Source: Ananas comosus
Lineage: Eukaryota; Streptophyta; Magnoliopsida; Poales; Bromeliaceae
Direction: 5' to 3'
NCBI RefSeq assembly: GCF_001540865.1
Contig: NC_033621.1
Span: forward strand, 7,596,816 to 7,660,815
Length of the DNA stretch: 64,000 nt
How positions within the stretch are numbered: position 1 is the first letter of the stretch; each line of letters begins with the position of its first letter. A program made the position numbers and the translations under genes. Below are positions 22,077-34,934 of the stretch, in pieces. The notes under the pieces are model-generated. The model did not search any database and was not told the DNA's origin. It saw only the letters and a list, made by a program, of their open reading frames with translations.

Positions 22077-23466
22077 ACATGTTTCTTTATGTGTACAATC
22101 CAAAACTAAACCTTTTTGCTGGAACTATCTCGGTGCACGAACAGCTCTCACACGGGTTGTGATAGACTAACGTTAACTTGTGTTTTTTCGTCAATAATGT
22201 TTTTTCACATCTCTTAAGAGAACGGAAATTTTTTGAGATAGTTTCCAATTTGCTTGTTGTAACATTTCAGTTTTTCTGTTGCTGCCAAGTTTTGAGAAGA
22301 TCTGCCCTCCGGTCCTGTTAATTATTTTTTTCAATTGTAACCCAAAGAATAACTTGTGTCCCAGCGAAAACGAAAAATATATATTTCGCTTACTAAAGAT
22401 CTGACGAAGGATTCCCCTTTTTATCTTTTAAACGAGACTAGGGTAGGCCACCCGCAGAAAAGATGAGCTAGAAAGTAGCTGATGAATAACTTCTAATTTT
22501 AATTCTGTTATCAAGGGACTGAAGGTCAGGGCACTTCATTTTTGTCTTGTTTCAGGCATTCGCCCAATTCTATAGATTATCAGAAAAAAACTAAACTTTA
22601 TTCTCTCTTCTGCATTAAGGAAACAACTATAAAAACGAAAGAAAATAGTGTTATGAAAATGTTTGGAGAACTCCCTCTCCTATCAATCTATAGGAAGAAA
22701 TTATTGGGCTGGACCAAAATAGGGCCCAATTGAAGCAGGTCTTAAACTCAAATCATAGAGGCCGGAGAAATAAAAATTTAATGGTAGGGATATCGGTCTA
22801 ACAACAACCATCACAGATCTACATCTAATATATTCTAGTTTATTTTAACCTTTCATTCTCATTTTGTTGAGCAATATTGTTTAAGCATGGTTTTGACTTT
22901 TGCGACCCTATTTCGATGTGTAGGTAATTGTGGGCTCTCTAAATAATTATTGAATCATTCTTTAAGTAAATTACTTGGAGCCTGTTGATATTAAGATTTT
23001 TAAAGGCATTGAAGAGTGTGGGCTCAAGATTCTTTTAGCTTGTTGTGCATCATGTTCTACCAATTATATTTTCCAACTACAGGCCCATTTCCGAATAGGC
23101 CCCACAACTTATTATCATTATTTTCTATTGGCACCTCTAAAAATTCTTTTGCTTGTGTTATCTTGAGATTTTCAGTCAAATAAACTGGCATTTTCAATCT
23201 CCTAAAGGGAACACTGGCTTTCTAATTGGTGTGTGGGTTTATTTCTAATTCTTAATTATTTCGCCATTTGTGATGTTTCGCCAAAACCTTAAGAACGAAA
23301 GGGATGATTTGGCTGGTAATTTTACTGGACTTGCAGAACATGTATTTTTTCTGGCTCTGCCTTTTTAGCTTCAGAACTTGACTTGGGAGCCTAGTTGCCT
23401 TTTTTTTTTTATAATTTTTTTTTACTCTATTCTGACCCAATGGAAATCCTGGTCCTGAAAAAAAAA

Positions 23467-23499
<33 letters not shown>

Positions 23500-23836
23500 G
23501 GTATAACTTTGCCAGCCTTGCCTTCCTGCTCTTCTTATGTTTTAAACTGAAGGGATTGGGAGGCCACTGCAGAAAGATTGGAGTTAAAAATTTGCTATGG
23601 CTATTTTAAGATATCGTCAGAGAATATTTGAACAAATAGAATGAATAATTTTTTATTTAATCTTTTCTTCTTTTGTTAAAAAAAAATCCTTGTTGCTTGG
23701 ATCTGTGTTCATTATATATATATTTTCCATGAAAGTTTACCATAAATCAATGTAACATAATATTCTTAGTAATAATAGCATTCAAATATTTTTCGTCTGA
23801 TATATGTAATATTTGCCATGTAGAAAATCGAGCTAA
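22077..23836. other. Intergenic; no recognisable gene
   Basis: AT-rich sequence that probably includes the former 3' flank of the Nudix gene. It contains a poly-A run (about 23,459-23,498) and small ORFs with no motif. Confidence 0.45.
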
Positions 23837-24536
23837 GGGCCTTTTTTTAATAAAACTGACACCTCCAAAAAACGTAATTGGACAAAAAATGAATCCTGTA
23901 AAAAATGTTTATTTGTGAAAACTAAGTTCCATTTCGCCACGTGTGAGCCACGTCAGATTTCCTTACAAAGAGACGGTGAATCGTTCTCGTTCTCATCTTC
24001 ATTTTTTTTAAGGCGGTGAATTCGTTGTTCGCATTTTTTTCTTTTCTTGTTAAAAAGCGGTGAATCGTTTTCCCGCTTTCGTTCTTTATTTCTTTAAATG
24101 CGTGGAATGTTCACCGTAATTTTTTATGTAAAATGTGTGCTGGATTATGATTAGGAAAGTATGAAATAGAAAAAAGTGAGGTTGTTAGGATTATATGTGG
24201 ATCATTAAAATTTTTATTTGATTATTAGGATTGTATGGATAGATTATTAGAATTTTCAGACGGTTAAAATTATATGAAATTATATGGATAAATTATTATG
24301 ATTTAAAAGTTGTTAAGATTATATGTGATTTCATAAAATTTTTATGTGGTTGTTAGAATTCTATATGGAATATAGAAAGAAACAGTAAATAAGTGAAAGG
24401 CGGTGAATGATTCACCGTCTTTAAAAGAAATGGGAGAAAGCGGGGAATCATTTCAGCTAATTTTTCAAATAAAATTTTGAAAGGATTATTTCGTAAATTT
24501 TTAAATTCTAGAGGGTTGTTTTATAAAAAAAGACCG
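23837..24536. mobile_element. MITE with TIRs and a perfect central palindrome
   Basis: Terminal inverted repeats GGGCCTTTTTTTAATAAAAC (left) and its rough complement ending AAAAAAAGACCG (right) bound about 700 bp of non-coding DNA. The motif GCGGTGAAT recurs, and a perfect palindrome CGGTGAATGATTCACCG lies at 24,401-24,417. No transposase is present, so it is non-autonomous. The G-rich ends and CCACGTGTGAGCCACGTCAG block resemble Mutator-type MITEs. Confidence 0.6.
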
Positions 24537-25349
24537 TCGAGCTGCTTCAGGGAGGAATAACATTTTAATTTAGCTTTGTCCTCCACATTGGCTTTATGGT
24601 TCGCCTCTTTTTTGACATCGTTTTGGGGAAAATTTAATCATAATAATTATTTCTGTTTAGAGATAAAATTTAATATTGCTGTTAAGATGATCGCTTTCTA
24701 TTCAACGAAGGAGGTGATTTATATGAACTCGATGGACACGGCCTTCTCTGTTTCCTCTGATTAATTAATTGATTAATTTATTTACTTATTTTTACATCGT
24801 TGATAAAGAAATTGCTTTATTTTAAACGTGACTAAAACAGTCATTTCAGATTGTGAACGAGAACATCAGAGAACATGGAACTTTCCCCTCTTATAATCAC
24901 CTATTTGGTCTTTTTATCCACTTTGCGTTGTACGTGATTTTTTGGGAAATGTATTGTTGACTGACTCTTCATATGGGACGGTGCGATTTCTCCATTGTTG
25001 AAGGGGAAAAAAATTAATAATTATTGGTTTAGATTGGTTTAGAAGGTGATTAGGTAGGCAAGTTTTTCTTTTCTTTAAAATTATTACTCTTTAATTTTGC
25101 CGTAATCAAAATTAGCAGAGTTTAGCGGCCTACTACGGTTGAGCTTTTCTGTACAATTCCAACTATAACAATTGGATTAAAAAAAATCCTAAATTAAACA
25201 CCGTATTTGAATTTTGAATCTACATTATAGGCAATTAAAATTATAGTGCAGATATTATTATTATTATATGCAACCTGATAGTCTTTTAAAATATCTTTTA
25301 TCTCATCTTTTTCCTCAGCTTTATTTTTTTATTTTTATTATTTTTTTTT
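24537..25349. other. No recognisable gene
   Basis: AT-rich intergenic DNA; no supported feature. Confidence 0.4.
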
Positions 25350-25680
25350 TGAGAAAGAGGTAGCGAGCTATCTGTTTCATTCATTAAGCAAAATGAACTA
25401 AACGTACATAATGGAAGCAGCTAAGGCGTCATAAGAAGCAGCAAAAAGAAGGAAATGAACAAGAAAGAAAAAATAGAGAAATACAAAAATGAGAGAACAG
25501 ATAGAGAAATACAAAAGTGAGAGAACAGGAAAAGAAAGAAAGTTTCAAATTGCAACAAAAGCACACGAGCAGCAACAGAGCCAGAAGTTTCTTCTTTAAT
25601 TAGGTCATCTCAGCAAAAGTGAAACCACAGAAGATCCCACGAGGCCACCACCACTTCAAACAAAAGTGGCCGTCTAATTT
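25350..25680 (-). mobile_element. Retroposon (LINE-like) 3' remnant
   Basis: A long T-run at 25,318-25,350 would be a poly-A tail on the minus strand. It is followed by GAGAAAGAGGTAGCGAGCTA and TCTGTTTCATTCATTAAGC, a motif seen again in diverged form at 54,945-55,000. A 29-bp direct tandem repeat (ATAGAGAAATACAAAA core, twice) lies at about 25,472-25,530. No protein domain is left, so the class is inferred. Confidence 0.4.
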
Positions 25681-25707
25681 TAGTCATTGCCCACAACATT
25701 AACCCTT

Positions 25708-25710
25708 ATC

Positions 25711-25742
<32 letters not shown>
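25708..25742. repeat. (TAA)n microsatellite
   Basis: About eleven uninterrupted AAT/TAA units. Confidence 0.9.
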
Positions 25743-25743
<1 letters not shown>

Positions 25744-26572
25744 TGCTTTATTGGACGCTTTTTGGGCATTAAAGGGTCTGGTCACTTCATTTTTTGTCTA
25801 TTGCGGATTGGATTGGATTGGAATTGTTCAAAAAAATGTGATAGCAACATATAACAAATTTGTCCTGCACCCACCTTTCATTGAGCTTCACATTATTCGT
25901 GCACAAAAATGAGTTAAAATAAAATTTTTCTGGATCATCCCTATGCAATCCTTATATAGCAACTCATTCCCTGAATATTTTGCTTAAATAATTTGTTATA
26001 CGAAACTTTTGGTATGTTGCAATACAGCATCTGATTGCTGAATAATTAGGCTTAAAATGAAATTTCTCATCTAATTTCGGCGACACTTTAATGAGAAAAT
26101 CAATTACAGAAGATAAAACAGTCAACTACACATCATTTTGAACTTGTCTCTTCAACTTAACAATTTTTTTATCCTATTTACATTTCTTTGGCTTCTAAAT
26201 TCTTCTTTTTTTTCTTTTTTTTCTTTTTTTCTTTTTCCAATTTAGTCATTCTGTGTAGTTTGGTTGAAATTTTTGTTAAATTTAATGGATCTATTTGGTA
26301 TTAGTTGTTTATTATTAAAGTTGTATTTACTAAAATGTGATTTATACTACTATAGTTGATGGAAATACTAATAAAAATGACTATTTCTTTTTTATTTATT
26401 TGACTAAGAATTGTTTGAGGGGCTGGAATGCTTTTGATAGTGTAGGAATAGTATTTATTATTAATTTTTTGACCATTGGATTCCTAGGGTATAGTTGGGG
26501 TTGGTGGAATATTAATAATTCAAGAGTGAAAAAGTTAATAGTAAACATTATTTATATATTATCAATAGAACT

Positions 26573-26629
26573 CTCTCTCTCCCTCTCTCTATACTCATAA
26601 GAGTATACTCATAAGAGTATAGTAGCTGC

Positions 26630-26687
<58 letters not shown>

Positions 26688-26690
26688 CAT
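26573..26690. repeat. (CT)n and (TA)n microsatellites with MITE terminus
   Basis: CT-rich runs at 26,573-26,591 and 26,631-26,668 and a TA run at 26,668-26,687 bracket ACTCATAAGAGTATA repeats. The latter match the terminus of the palindromic MITEs at 59,181-60,290. Confidence 0.75.
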
Positions 26691-26691
26691 A

Positions 26692-27180
26692 TCGCGAGCC
26701 AGGCTACCATGCTTTCAAAAGTATTGATTCGGCGATCAACTCCATTAAATATGATCTATAGTATTAAAACTATCTGGAAACTAAATTTTATAATTTTTTT
26801 TTTGTTTGCCTAATGAACTAGTCTCAAAATCAACAGTTGAAAAATAAAAAATTTATGAAAAATTGATGATGAAAGATTTCAATTTCAAATCGAAAGTATT
26901 GATCTAGTTCTTGATGATAAAAAAAATTTTCTATTAAAATTTTATCTATAATTTAAATTATTTTATACTGTTGAACTCACAAACGTGTTACATCGTATTT
27001 GAGACCCATTAATTACTTGGCAAATGATGTTAAAATAAAAAAAAAATAGTTTCTAGATAATTACAATAGCGCAGTTCATGTCTAGTAAAGCTGGTAGTCG
27101 AATTGGAAATCCTATCATCGAAAATATCTTAAAAGCAATGAAGGCCTTCATGCCTTCGAAAGCACAAGAGCCTATATTAA
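26692..27180. mobile_element. Decayed MITE of the CATCGAAAA family
   Basis: It begins GCCAGGCTACCATGCTTTCA and ends near TCATCGAAAATATCTTAAAA...GCC. Internal structure resembles the ~540-bp elements at 51,511-52,042 and 59,181-59,725 (region around ATTAAATATGATC and the TTTCTAGATAATT block). Non-coding; boundaries approximate. Confidence 0.45.
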
Positions 27181-27837
27181 AAACTCCGATTTTGACCATA
27201 TATTTTATACTCACTTGATGGATTTGATTATATATTCAAAAAATTAAGAAAATTCGATTTCTGGATATTTCGAATGTATTATGTTATATTTAACGATATA
27301 AAATAAATCGTTAATTTGAAAACTCCATCATCGAGAAGGACTTGTGCGCTCGTGAAGTAATGTACGTAGTAATTGGCAGTGCACCACCATGCGCTCACTC
27401 TGCGGGGCTCTTTTCGAAAAATTCTAGAATGCAACGGGTATATTAGTGACGTGGCGTAATAAACCAATCAAATTAATCCTTTTAAAAATATATGTCCCAT
27501 CATGCTTGTAAAAAAGTACTTTTATTGTACTTTTGTTTAAAAAGAAGGAATGTGATTGGCTTGTTATTGATGACGTGGTGTAAGTGCGACAGTATAGAAT
27601 TCCTCGCTAAATGTGACAGTGTAGAATTCCTCGCTCTCTTCAGTGTTGAGATGTAAAAGAAGGACGGCAACTCAATAAATGTCACGGAAAGGCGTAGGTG
27701 AATACAACTTTCTTTGCGTGATGGTGGTTGAGCCCCACAAAAACACACTTTTGCGTGCCTGCATATGCTCTTCGAAAGTTCCCGTCGCCGTCACGATTTT
27801 TTAATTTTTGATGCTAATTTCTCTTTGATTTGATAAA
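27181..27837. other. No recognisable gene; short tandem duplication
   Basis: Non-coding. A near-identical repeat GACAGTGTAGAATTCCTCGC lies at about 27,587-27,608 and 27,614-27,635. Confidence 0.5.
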
Positions 27838-28304
27838 AGGCTGCTAGTACCTCAACTTCCACGCGAGTTTAACTTTGGTCCTCAAATTTTTTATTCTGAC
27901 GTTAAATATCCTAAACTTTCAAAATAATATATTTTATTTAGTTTTTAAACTTAGTGAAAATATTTTTATTATAAATGCCTAATTCATCTAATATTCGCAC
28001 ACTATATATAAATTCGCTAGTATTTTTGATCGGTATAATAATTTAATGTTTGAATATTAAACTAATTATTATTCAATGGATAATAGAATAGAAGCATGCG
28101 TGCAGGGTGAGGCAATAGCTTAGGGTCTAGCTAGCTTAGTTAAAAGGATCGATAAATATATTGCACAATATTGATTTGGGGACGGAAATTTTAATTCAAT
28201 CGCTTGAGAGAGTTTAGGGTCTTCATTGGCGGAATCGAATGTTTGGGGACCAAAATAAAAGCTTTGTTAAAGTCAGGGACTAGCTAGTGGTGCAATTTAT
28301 ACTC
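27838..28304. mobile_element. MITE-like palindromic element
   Basis: Left end CTGCTAGTACCTCAACTTC...TTTGGTCC and right end GGGACCAAAATAAAAGC...GGGACTAGCTAG form imperfect terminal inverted repeats around non-coding AT-rich DNA. Confidence 0.45.
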
Positions 28305-28455
28305 TTCGTAATTATAAAACATTGGCGCCGATCGCCTTTATTTCAGTCACGCGGTTAGCTCTATTTATTATCAAGACCATCCTTATTAAAAGTTTTAGTC
28401 CTATTGTTGTATATAATTTCACAGTGTTTCTACAGTAACTTTATAAATATTCAAA

Positions 28456-28730
28456 GGGTAAATTGCATTATTACCTCCTTGAACTTTTGACGAAGTTTCA
28501 CTTTACCACTCGAACTCCTAAAATGAACATGTAACACTCTAAACTCTAATATTTCGTTCATGTTACCTCTTTGTCATTTTCCGTCAAGCTTCGTTAACCG
28601 ATCGAAAACTGACGAAAGGGGTAACACGAATGAAATATTAAAGCTTAGGATCATAGATGTCTATTTTAGGAGTTTGGGGCCGGGTTAAGTGTAACTCGTC
28701 ATAAGTTCAGGAGGTAGCAGTGCAATTTAT
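28456..28730. mobile_element. 275-bp MITE
   Basis: The left terminus AAATTGCATTATTACCTCCT is complementary to the right terminus GAGGTAGCAGTGCAATTTAT, and the inverted repeat continues inward for about 40 bp. It abuts the truncated gag at 28,745. Confidence 0.65.
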
Positions 28731-28744
28731 TTATTATCAAGGTC

Positions 28745-29631
28745 ATTCCTTGTTAAAAGATACGGGCTTTATCCTCATCATCTCTTACCACGAAATGTAC
28801 ACAATGCCGGAGTCGGGAGACCTCTCGCTCATACTCAGGCGTAGTCCGATCACCTTGGCGCAAACTACGCAAATCCCTTTCCATTTGCCGCTTGACACTT
28901 TGCGAGAAATACGTTGATAGCAACAATTCCTTGAACCTCTTTCATGTAATGGCCGCCAAATTGGTATTGGGGTCATCACGGATGTCCGCCCATCAACGAT
29001 ACGCCTCACCGTCCAAGTAGTGTATAGTGAGCCACACTTGGTCCTGCTCATTCACAAAAGTGTCATGAAACAATTTTTCCATACGAAGAATCCACTTCTC
29101 TACAATCCAGTGGTATGCCTTCTCGCCATCAAATACTCGAGGGTTGCACATCCGAAATTCATTCAGGTGGTCTATCAGTCCATCCCGCTCTTCTCCCGAC
29201 ACCATTATCGGTAGACCCGTCCCTACTGGCGGCATCTGAATCGGCGGTGTTACTACCGCCTCCTCCCTGGCCTCGGTGCTCGGGGCTGCACGTGAAAAGC
29301 CCAGCGCTGGTGATGGTGGCCTCGCAGTCACACCTCCTGCCGGCGCTGACGGAGAAGGGTCTTGTGCGGTGAAGGGTCCTGTGTCACCCTAGTGGAAGCC
29401 TGCTGAAGTAGCAAGTCCTCCAAATGCTTCATTCTCGCCTTCTGTCGACGTGCCGCATCGGCTTGCTGTGGAGCCGCTGTCGATCGATTGTTGCGCTACC
29501 AAATTCGTCAACACAGTAAGCTGGTCTCTTAACTCACGGACGTCACTAGATTCGGAGGTAGCGAAGGTCTCCACCTCCTCAGCATCAGCTGCCTCGGCCA
29601 CCCCGGCGGACCTAGAGTGAGTCGTCGGCAT
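28745..29631 (-). pseudogene. Ty3/gypsy gag (Tekay/Del type), broken and 3'-truncated
   Basis: Gag capsid protein of a minus-oriented LTR element. The N-terminus MPTTHSRSAGVAEAADAEEV starts at 29,631, about 330 bp after the primer-binding site. A frame change near 29,390 leads to a Pro-rich linker and then the retrotransposon gag domain, with DGEKAYHWIVEKWILRMEKL, QDQVWLTIHYLDGEAYR and SQSVKRQMERDLRSLRQGD. Two conserved Trp codons (after EAYR and in AIT-KRFKELL) are TGA stops, consistent with TGG-to-TGA changes. The gene ends abruptly near 28,745 beside a MITE, so protease and pol are missing. The upstream primer-binding site and LTR confirm orientation. Confidence 0.8.
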
Positions 29632-29957
29632 CTCAAGCTACAACAAACATAACGAGCGCAAGTTAGCAAAACCCACGCCATCGCAACCCCTCTCAAGGAA
29701 AACAAAACACCAATCATGCGAAAGTAGTGAAGTGAGTCTCACAACTAATTCTCGATGTCACGTTGTCGACCGCCAACGTGACCTACCACGGAGTTAGAAG
29801 TTGCATACTTCAATCAAATTCCAACCATTTGGAGTTAAAGGTACGACCCAATCGTAATACTTTCGCTCGAAAATCATATAGACCCAGTCTCTCACGAGCC
29901 TATTTCCTATGGTTTAATCGGCCTAAGGTTTGCTAGGTCTATTAAGACTCAACTCTA

Positions 29958-29970
29958 GGCTCTAATACCA
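29958..29970 (-). other. tRNA-Met(i) primer-binding site (one mismatch)
   Basis: On the minus strand TGGTATTAGAGCC, one transition away from the usual TGGTATCAGAGCC. It sits between the LTR end (about 29,980) and gag. Confidence 0.75.
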
Positions 29971-29979
29971 ATATAATCT

Positions 29980-32526
29980 ATCACGCCCGGACCCCAGCAG
30001 AAGCCTACCCGGCGCGTGCACAGACCTGCCGCATCCACAAGGTAGCCCCCGGTGCACACAAGGCATCTACTACAAACATTCAAAGAATAGAACAAGGAAT
30101 GTAATCCTAGCAAGGTAATCAGAGCATAATATAAAACTAATCTATAAAACAACAGGTAAGAAAGGAAGTAATAAGTAATACAACTAAGGTTCAACAATCC
30201 CCAAAAGAAAATACATCAAGTCACCACCAAAAATACATCTAAGTTCATAGGGAAGTCTCTATACAATGGTCAGATACACCTCTCAAAACTAACAAAAGAA
30301 AGGTGTCGACCTATGTAAGTCACTCCTGACAGGCTCTAGCTAGACACGACTCTCTTGCCGCGGTCCCTAGCCTTTCCAGCAGTGGATGGCTCTGAAAATA
30401 AAAACAACAAATGCATGGGGGTGAGAATTATTAAACAATAGTTTTCAGTGGGTAAGCCACCGAGAAAAGCGAATTACACCACTAGGTCAGTTGAGGCATA
30501 AGTAGGAAATGAAATGACTGATAATATAGCATGAATATTAAGCGAGAACTAAAAGTTTTAACACTACTATGACTCCAATTTACTATGTTATTTAACATGT
30601 ATGAAAACTACTCTATCATATGCATGAGCATGTAAATGGCTAATGCAATATCCAAATGTCATGCACTATCTAGTAGTGATGTTCAATTGTTAAGTTTAAT
30701 TATCCATTACCCAATTTAATGAGGACTAAGGCAAGGTATAGTCCTAGCTTGCGCTGTGCCTAATGGTTCCGTGGTAGTCAACATTCCCCCACTGGGAATG
30801 AGCCTCGCCTACAACAATCCACTTCAACACCGAATCCCGTACGGGCAAGCATGATGGCACATAGGCCAACTCCGGAGTGTCGGCTTATAGGGAGCGACCT
30901 TTATAAGCTTGTGCGAATGAGCATAATGACAAACAAGTGTGATCAACAATATAGGGATCTCATTCATCATATCTAAAACATTGTATGTCAACTAGCGACC
31001 TAAAGGTCGGATACTATGTCATAATGTCGAATTCTGGTTATTCAACTAAGTACAATATGATTTTGCCACTATCATACAATGCGTAACATTTACCTTGCTC
31101 ATAGCAAGTAATGTTAATTATCATGTAAGTTGATTTACTAAATCCACTAACCATAAAAGGTCCAAGAGACATATCATTTACTCATGACTAACATGCTTTC
31201 TATTATTACATAAGAGAAAATCACCATAATGTACTACTTAGTAGCCATATCCACATTATAAGCCTTTACTACATAGAGTCTCAAACTCCTACATGAAACA
31301 TGGGTGTAACATGCATTTAAAAATTCTATCATGTTATAAGTAGCATGAATATGCATCATTTCAAGTCTTAAAACTAAGTGGAATACATAGAGAGAGTTCA
31401 CCCATTTCGGCGAGGTCAAACTTACCGGATGCCCTTCAAACTCTTTCGTTTTTTTAAACGAAGTTGTCCACGAGACTCCTAGCACTTTAAGAAAAATTCT
31501 AAGAGGGTTACAAGCTTTTAACAAGCTTCCCACGAAATTCACCAAAAACCATACCTAAAAGAGGTGGAAAATACCTTAGACCAAGAAGAACTTGTCCAAA
31601 GCTCAAATCAAGGTTAGAAAGCTTCAAATCCAACCTAAAAGAGAGTTTCACATACATCAATTTAACTCCAAAAGCTCCAAAATAAGGAATTCTCAAAATA
31701 AACCCTAATTTTCTCAAAACTAGGTTTTCTCACATAATATCTACAAAAACCATAATTAAAGGTAGTAAGAAGACTACTAACCTTACTAAAAACTCCAAAC
31801 CAAGCTAAGCAAGGTTAGAGTTGGAGTTAAGTCCTCAAGAAAACTCCCTTCTTCACTTCCAAGCCTCCTTCAAGGTCCATAAAGTAAGCTTCCATGGAGA
31901 GGAAGAAGACAATGAGATCAAAATCCAATTTTCACAAGAGATTGGAGAAGAAAATCAAGAGAGAGAAAGAGAAGACCTACCTTCCTCTTCTCTCAGGTCT
32001 CAGCATAAAGAGAGAGAGAGTAAATAGGGAAGGGTGGGGTTATACACTAATGTAACAATCGCTATTAGACCCCTCAAAAACCTAAAAATTGCAAACTGCA
32101 TGAAACTGAATTCTGCAGTATTGAGTACCGGTACTTGAATTGGAGTGTCGGTACCCCGCAATTCTGGTACCAAATACCCAGTCCCGTAGAACCGGTAAGT
32201 TGGTAATTCGAGTTTATATTGCGTTCCGGTATCAGCCTAATGCAGCACCGGTACTCAGCTCAGTACCGGTACCCGCAACCCAGTTCCTCAAAACTTGAGA
32301 GCTGCTCATTTTGGTGCTTTATAGGGTTCCGGTACCACAATTCAGTACCGGTACTCAACACTAAAATCTACAGTTTGCAGATTTTAATGTCGAGAACCCT
32401 TTCTTGCGCCTAAAAAGCATTAGAAACGGGTCGATACTCTCCAACAACCCTCGAAACATCTAGAATAGTTTAAAATACTATTCCTACACTAGAACCTTGC
32501 AATTTTCTAAAGTTTAGTGTACTACA
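29980..32526 (-). repeat. 5' LTR of Tekay/Del-type element (LTR 3)
   Basis: On the minus strand it opens TGTAGTACACTAAAC at 32,526 and ends GGTCCGGGCGTGATA near 29,980, about 2.5 kb. It holds the GGGGGTGAGAA...CAGTGGGTA block (30,418-30,455), a GA-rich tract (31,960-32,020) and the GTACCGGTAC array. It is followed by a primer-binding site and gag, so it is a 5' LTR. Confidence 0.75.
32120..32360. repeat. Array of GTACCGGTAC motifs in LTR 3
   Basis: Nine motif variants (GTACCGGTAC, GCACCGGTAC, TTCCGGTACC and similar) lie about 165-405 bp inside the LTR start on the minus strand, the same position as in LTR 2. Confidence 0.7.
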
Positions 32527-34934
32527 CCCGTGCTCAATTTCGCTGCGATCTGAGATGCTTCGGTACACGCGCGAGACTTGACTGTTTTCGGGGGCATGCT
32601 TTTGGAGGGTTTTTCCACTGTTTCGAAGCCATCTGGTCGTCGATCGCGCTCCAGATAGTGAACACAAGCTTTATCGCATCGAGACGAATCAAATAGGCTG
32701 GTTATATGGATCCGCTGCAACGCAGATCGAGGTAACGAGCTCGTAACTCGTGTTTATGTATTAATTGAACTATATTTAATGCAATGTTGGACTGATTGCA
32801 AATTGTATGCAATGGGGACCTCGTGCACAGCCTTGGACAGTGTGTAATCACTGTTGGCTTCCTTTTGACTAATCATTGAAGGTCCGGGAGCCGTTGGGCA
32901 GAGTGGAAACGGGATCCTACGGCATTGTTTGGCGAAAATTCGTCGATTGGACGTAGTTTTTGTTGCGATTTTCACACATTGGCAATTCGAATACCCTAGG
33001 TACCCCACCAAGCCCTTTTGGCTGGTTGCTACTGCCACTTTCGAAGTTTGGAGTCAGTGGATGGGCGACAGAGGGGTTTCGATACGTTTTCTTGCAAAAT
33101 TGTCGGTAGAACGCGGTTTTGCGTCACGATGAGTTTTCAGCTTCTTGGACGCTCCGAAAATCATCACCTAGCCTTGTTGGCTGGCCGCCGGGGGTTGTCT
33201 CATGTGTTTGGAGGCAACAGATGAGTGGTGGAGGCTTCCGGTGCCAAAGTGGACACTTTCGGAAGCCTGGTGGTGAACGGTCGGTCGGCGACGACCGGGT
33301 TGACCTGGAGACTTGCGTTTACTATTCGGTCCTTTTGGACACATTGTTGTTGACCTGAGAGGGCGGTCCTCGTGGAATACACTCTAATTGACCAGAGTGG
33401 TTGGTTTCCTATACTCTTGTCGTTGTTGATCTTATATTTTGTTGTTGACCTGAGTGGTTGGTACTTGCATACCTCAGAGGATGTTGAGCTTGTCCATCCT
33501 AATTGACCTGAGTGGTCGGTACTTGTGTACCCGTATAGCTTCGATGACCTGTTGGTCATGTGCCTTGAGGGGCGGTGATTGTCGACCATTCACCGACTGT
33601 TAGCTATTGATCATATTCGCATCGATCGCCACAACTCGACAGTATTTCACGAACACCAATGGACTGATCCCCCGCAGGAGGGTGTTCTTTTTCGAAAAAG
33701 TGGTTGGTTGCCAACCTGTGAGCCCAGCGGCCATTTACTAGGGTTATATATCAGACAGAGTGGTTGTGATTTGCCTAAGGTCCTTAGATCGACACGGCAG
33801 TATAGATTGGGTATATTTATGCTATCAGTTGTTGTTGACGCATAGTCATTTCTCTATCTCTCTTTTTCAGTAGTGGTTATTCATACCATTATTATGGTTA
33901 TTTTCAGTTCAATTATATATTATTACTATTACACTAGTTTGACTATTAACTATAATTGGTCGCTGCCTTATTATCTCACATTACAGTAGTAGCTTCTTTG
34001 CTGATTATCGGTGGAGGTTATTTATTATTATCACACCTGATTTACTTATTACTACTATTGTTTATCCCTCCATCTGCCAGTGGGTATAGTTTGTCTTTGT
34101 CGGCTTGCGGTGCCCACTGGAAAGGGGAGATTTGTTTATATGTTCTCACCCCCCACTTTTTTAGGTGATGCAGGCGGGATTGGCCGGGACGCAGCGTGAG
34201 GCTGTAGCTAGTGGGCGGTTATAGAGATCTCGACCTATGTTATACATTCTTGATTACTTCATACATAGCATTAGACATATAGGTAATTGTATAGTTTACT
34301 CCCACACCTGATAGTAGATGATACATGTGGTTCAGTTGATGCCTTATACTTGCGGATTTTTGGATGATGTATCTATATGTTTTGAATACTCATGGTTTCA
34401 ATCATTCGTGGTATTTGAACACACGTGGATTTGGACTTGAATTTCTTTTGATGGTTTTCTATCTCTCGTGGTAGCGTTTTCAAATAATGGTTTCCGTGTG
34501 AAAAATATTTTCAAATGGCTTTCTAGAGATTTTTTTTTGCAAAATTAGAGTTTTAAAAAGAAAGTTTTCGTGTGGGAGACAATTTCAACCTTTAGGATGA
34601 ATGTGAATGATTGTGGAATGGTTGTGATTAAGAACGGCTAGCTGTATGATGTGAAAAATTTGAAATGATAATCTTTGTAATTCGTCATTGATGTTTGTGT
34701 GAGTGGAGGTTATGGTTCACAATTGTACGTGTACTACACCATACAAATATAGAAAAGACTATGTCCGTTTCATTCGAAAATTTTTTGTATTTATAGCAGA
34801 TCTGTTACACTCTTGGGGATCAAGATTTTAATATAAAAAAAATAAAATAAGTAAATAGTTTTTCGTTTACTCCGATTTTATAAAAATAGCATTATTTCGA
34901 ATCGGCTTTCAAAAAAAAATCCTGAGACGTGACA
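32519..34934 (+). repeat. Tekay/Del-type LTR, plus orientation
   Basis: It ends CCTGAGACGTGACA at 34,934, matching the family terminus, preceded by CGAATCGGCTTTC as in LTR 2. The inverse of the conserved block is present (CAGTGGGTAT near 34,077 and GTTCTCACCCCCCAC at 34,141-34,155). The start appears to be TGTACTACACCC near 32,519, abutting the opposite-facing LTR 3. Repeats of TTGACCTGAGTGGTNGGTAC occur at 33,340-33,560. What follows is not a primer-binding site, so it is a 3' or solo LTR. Confidence 0.6.
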
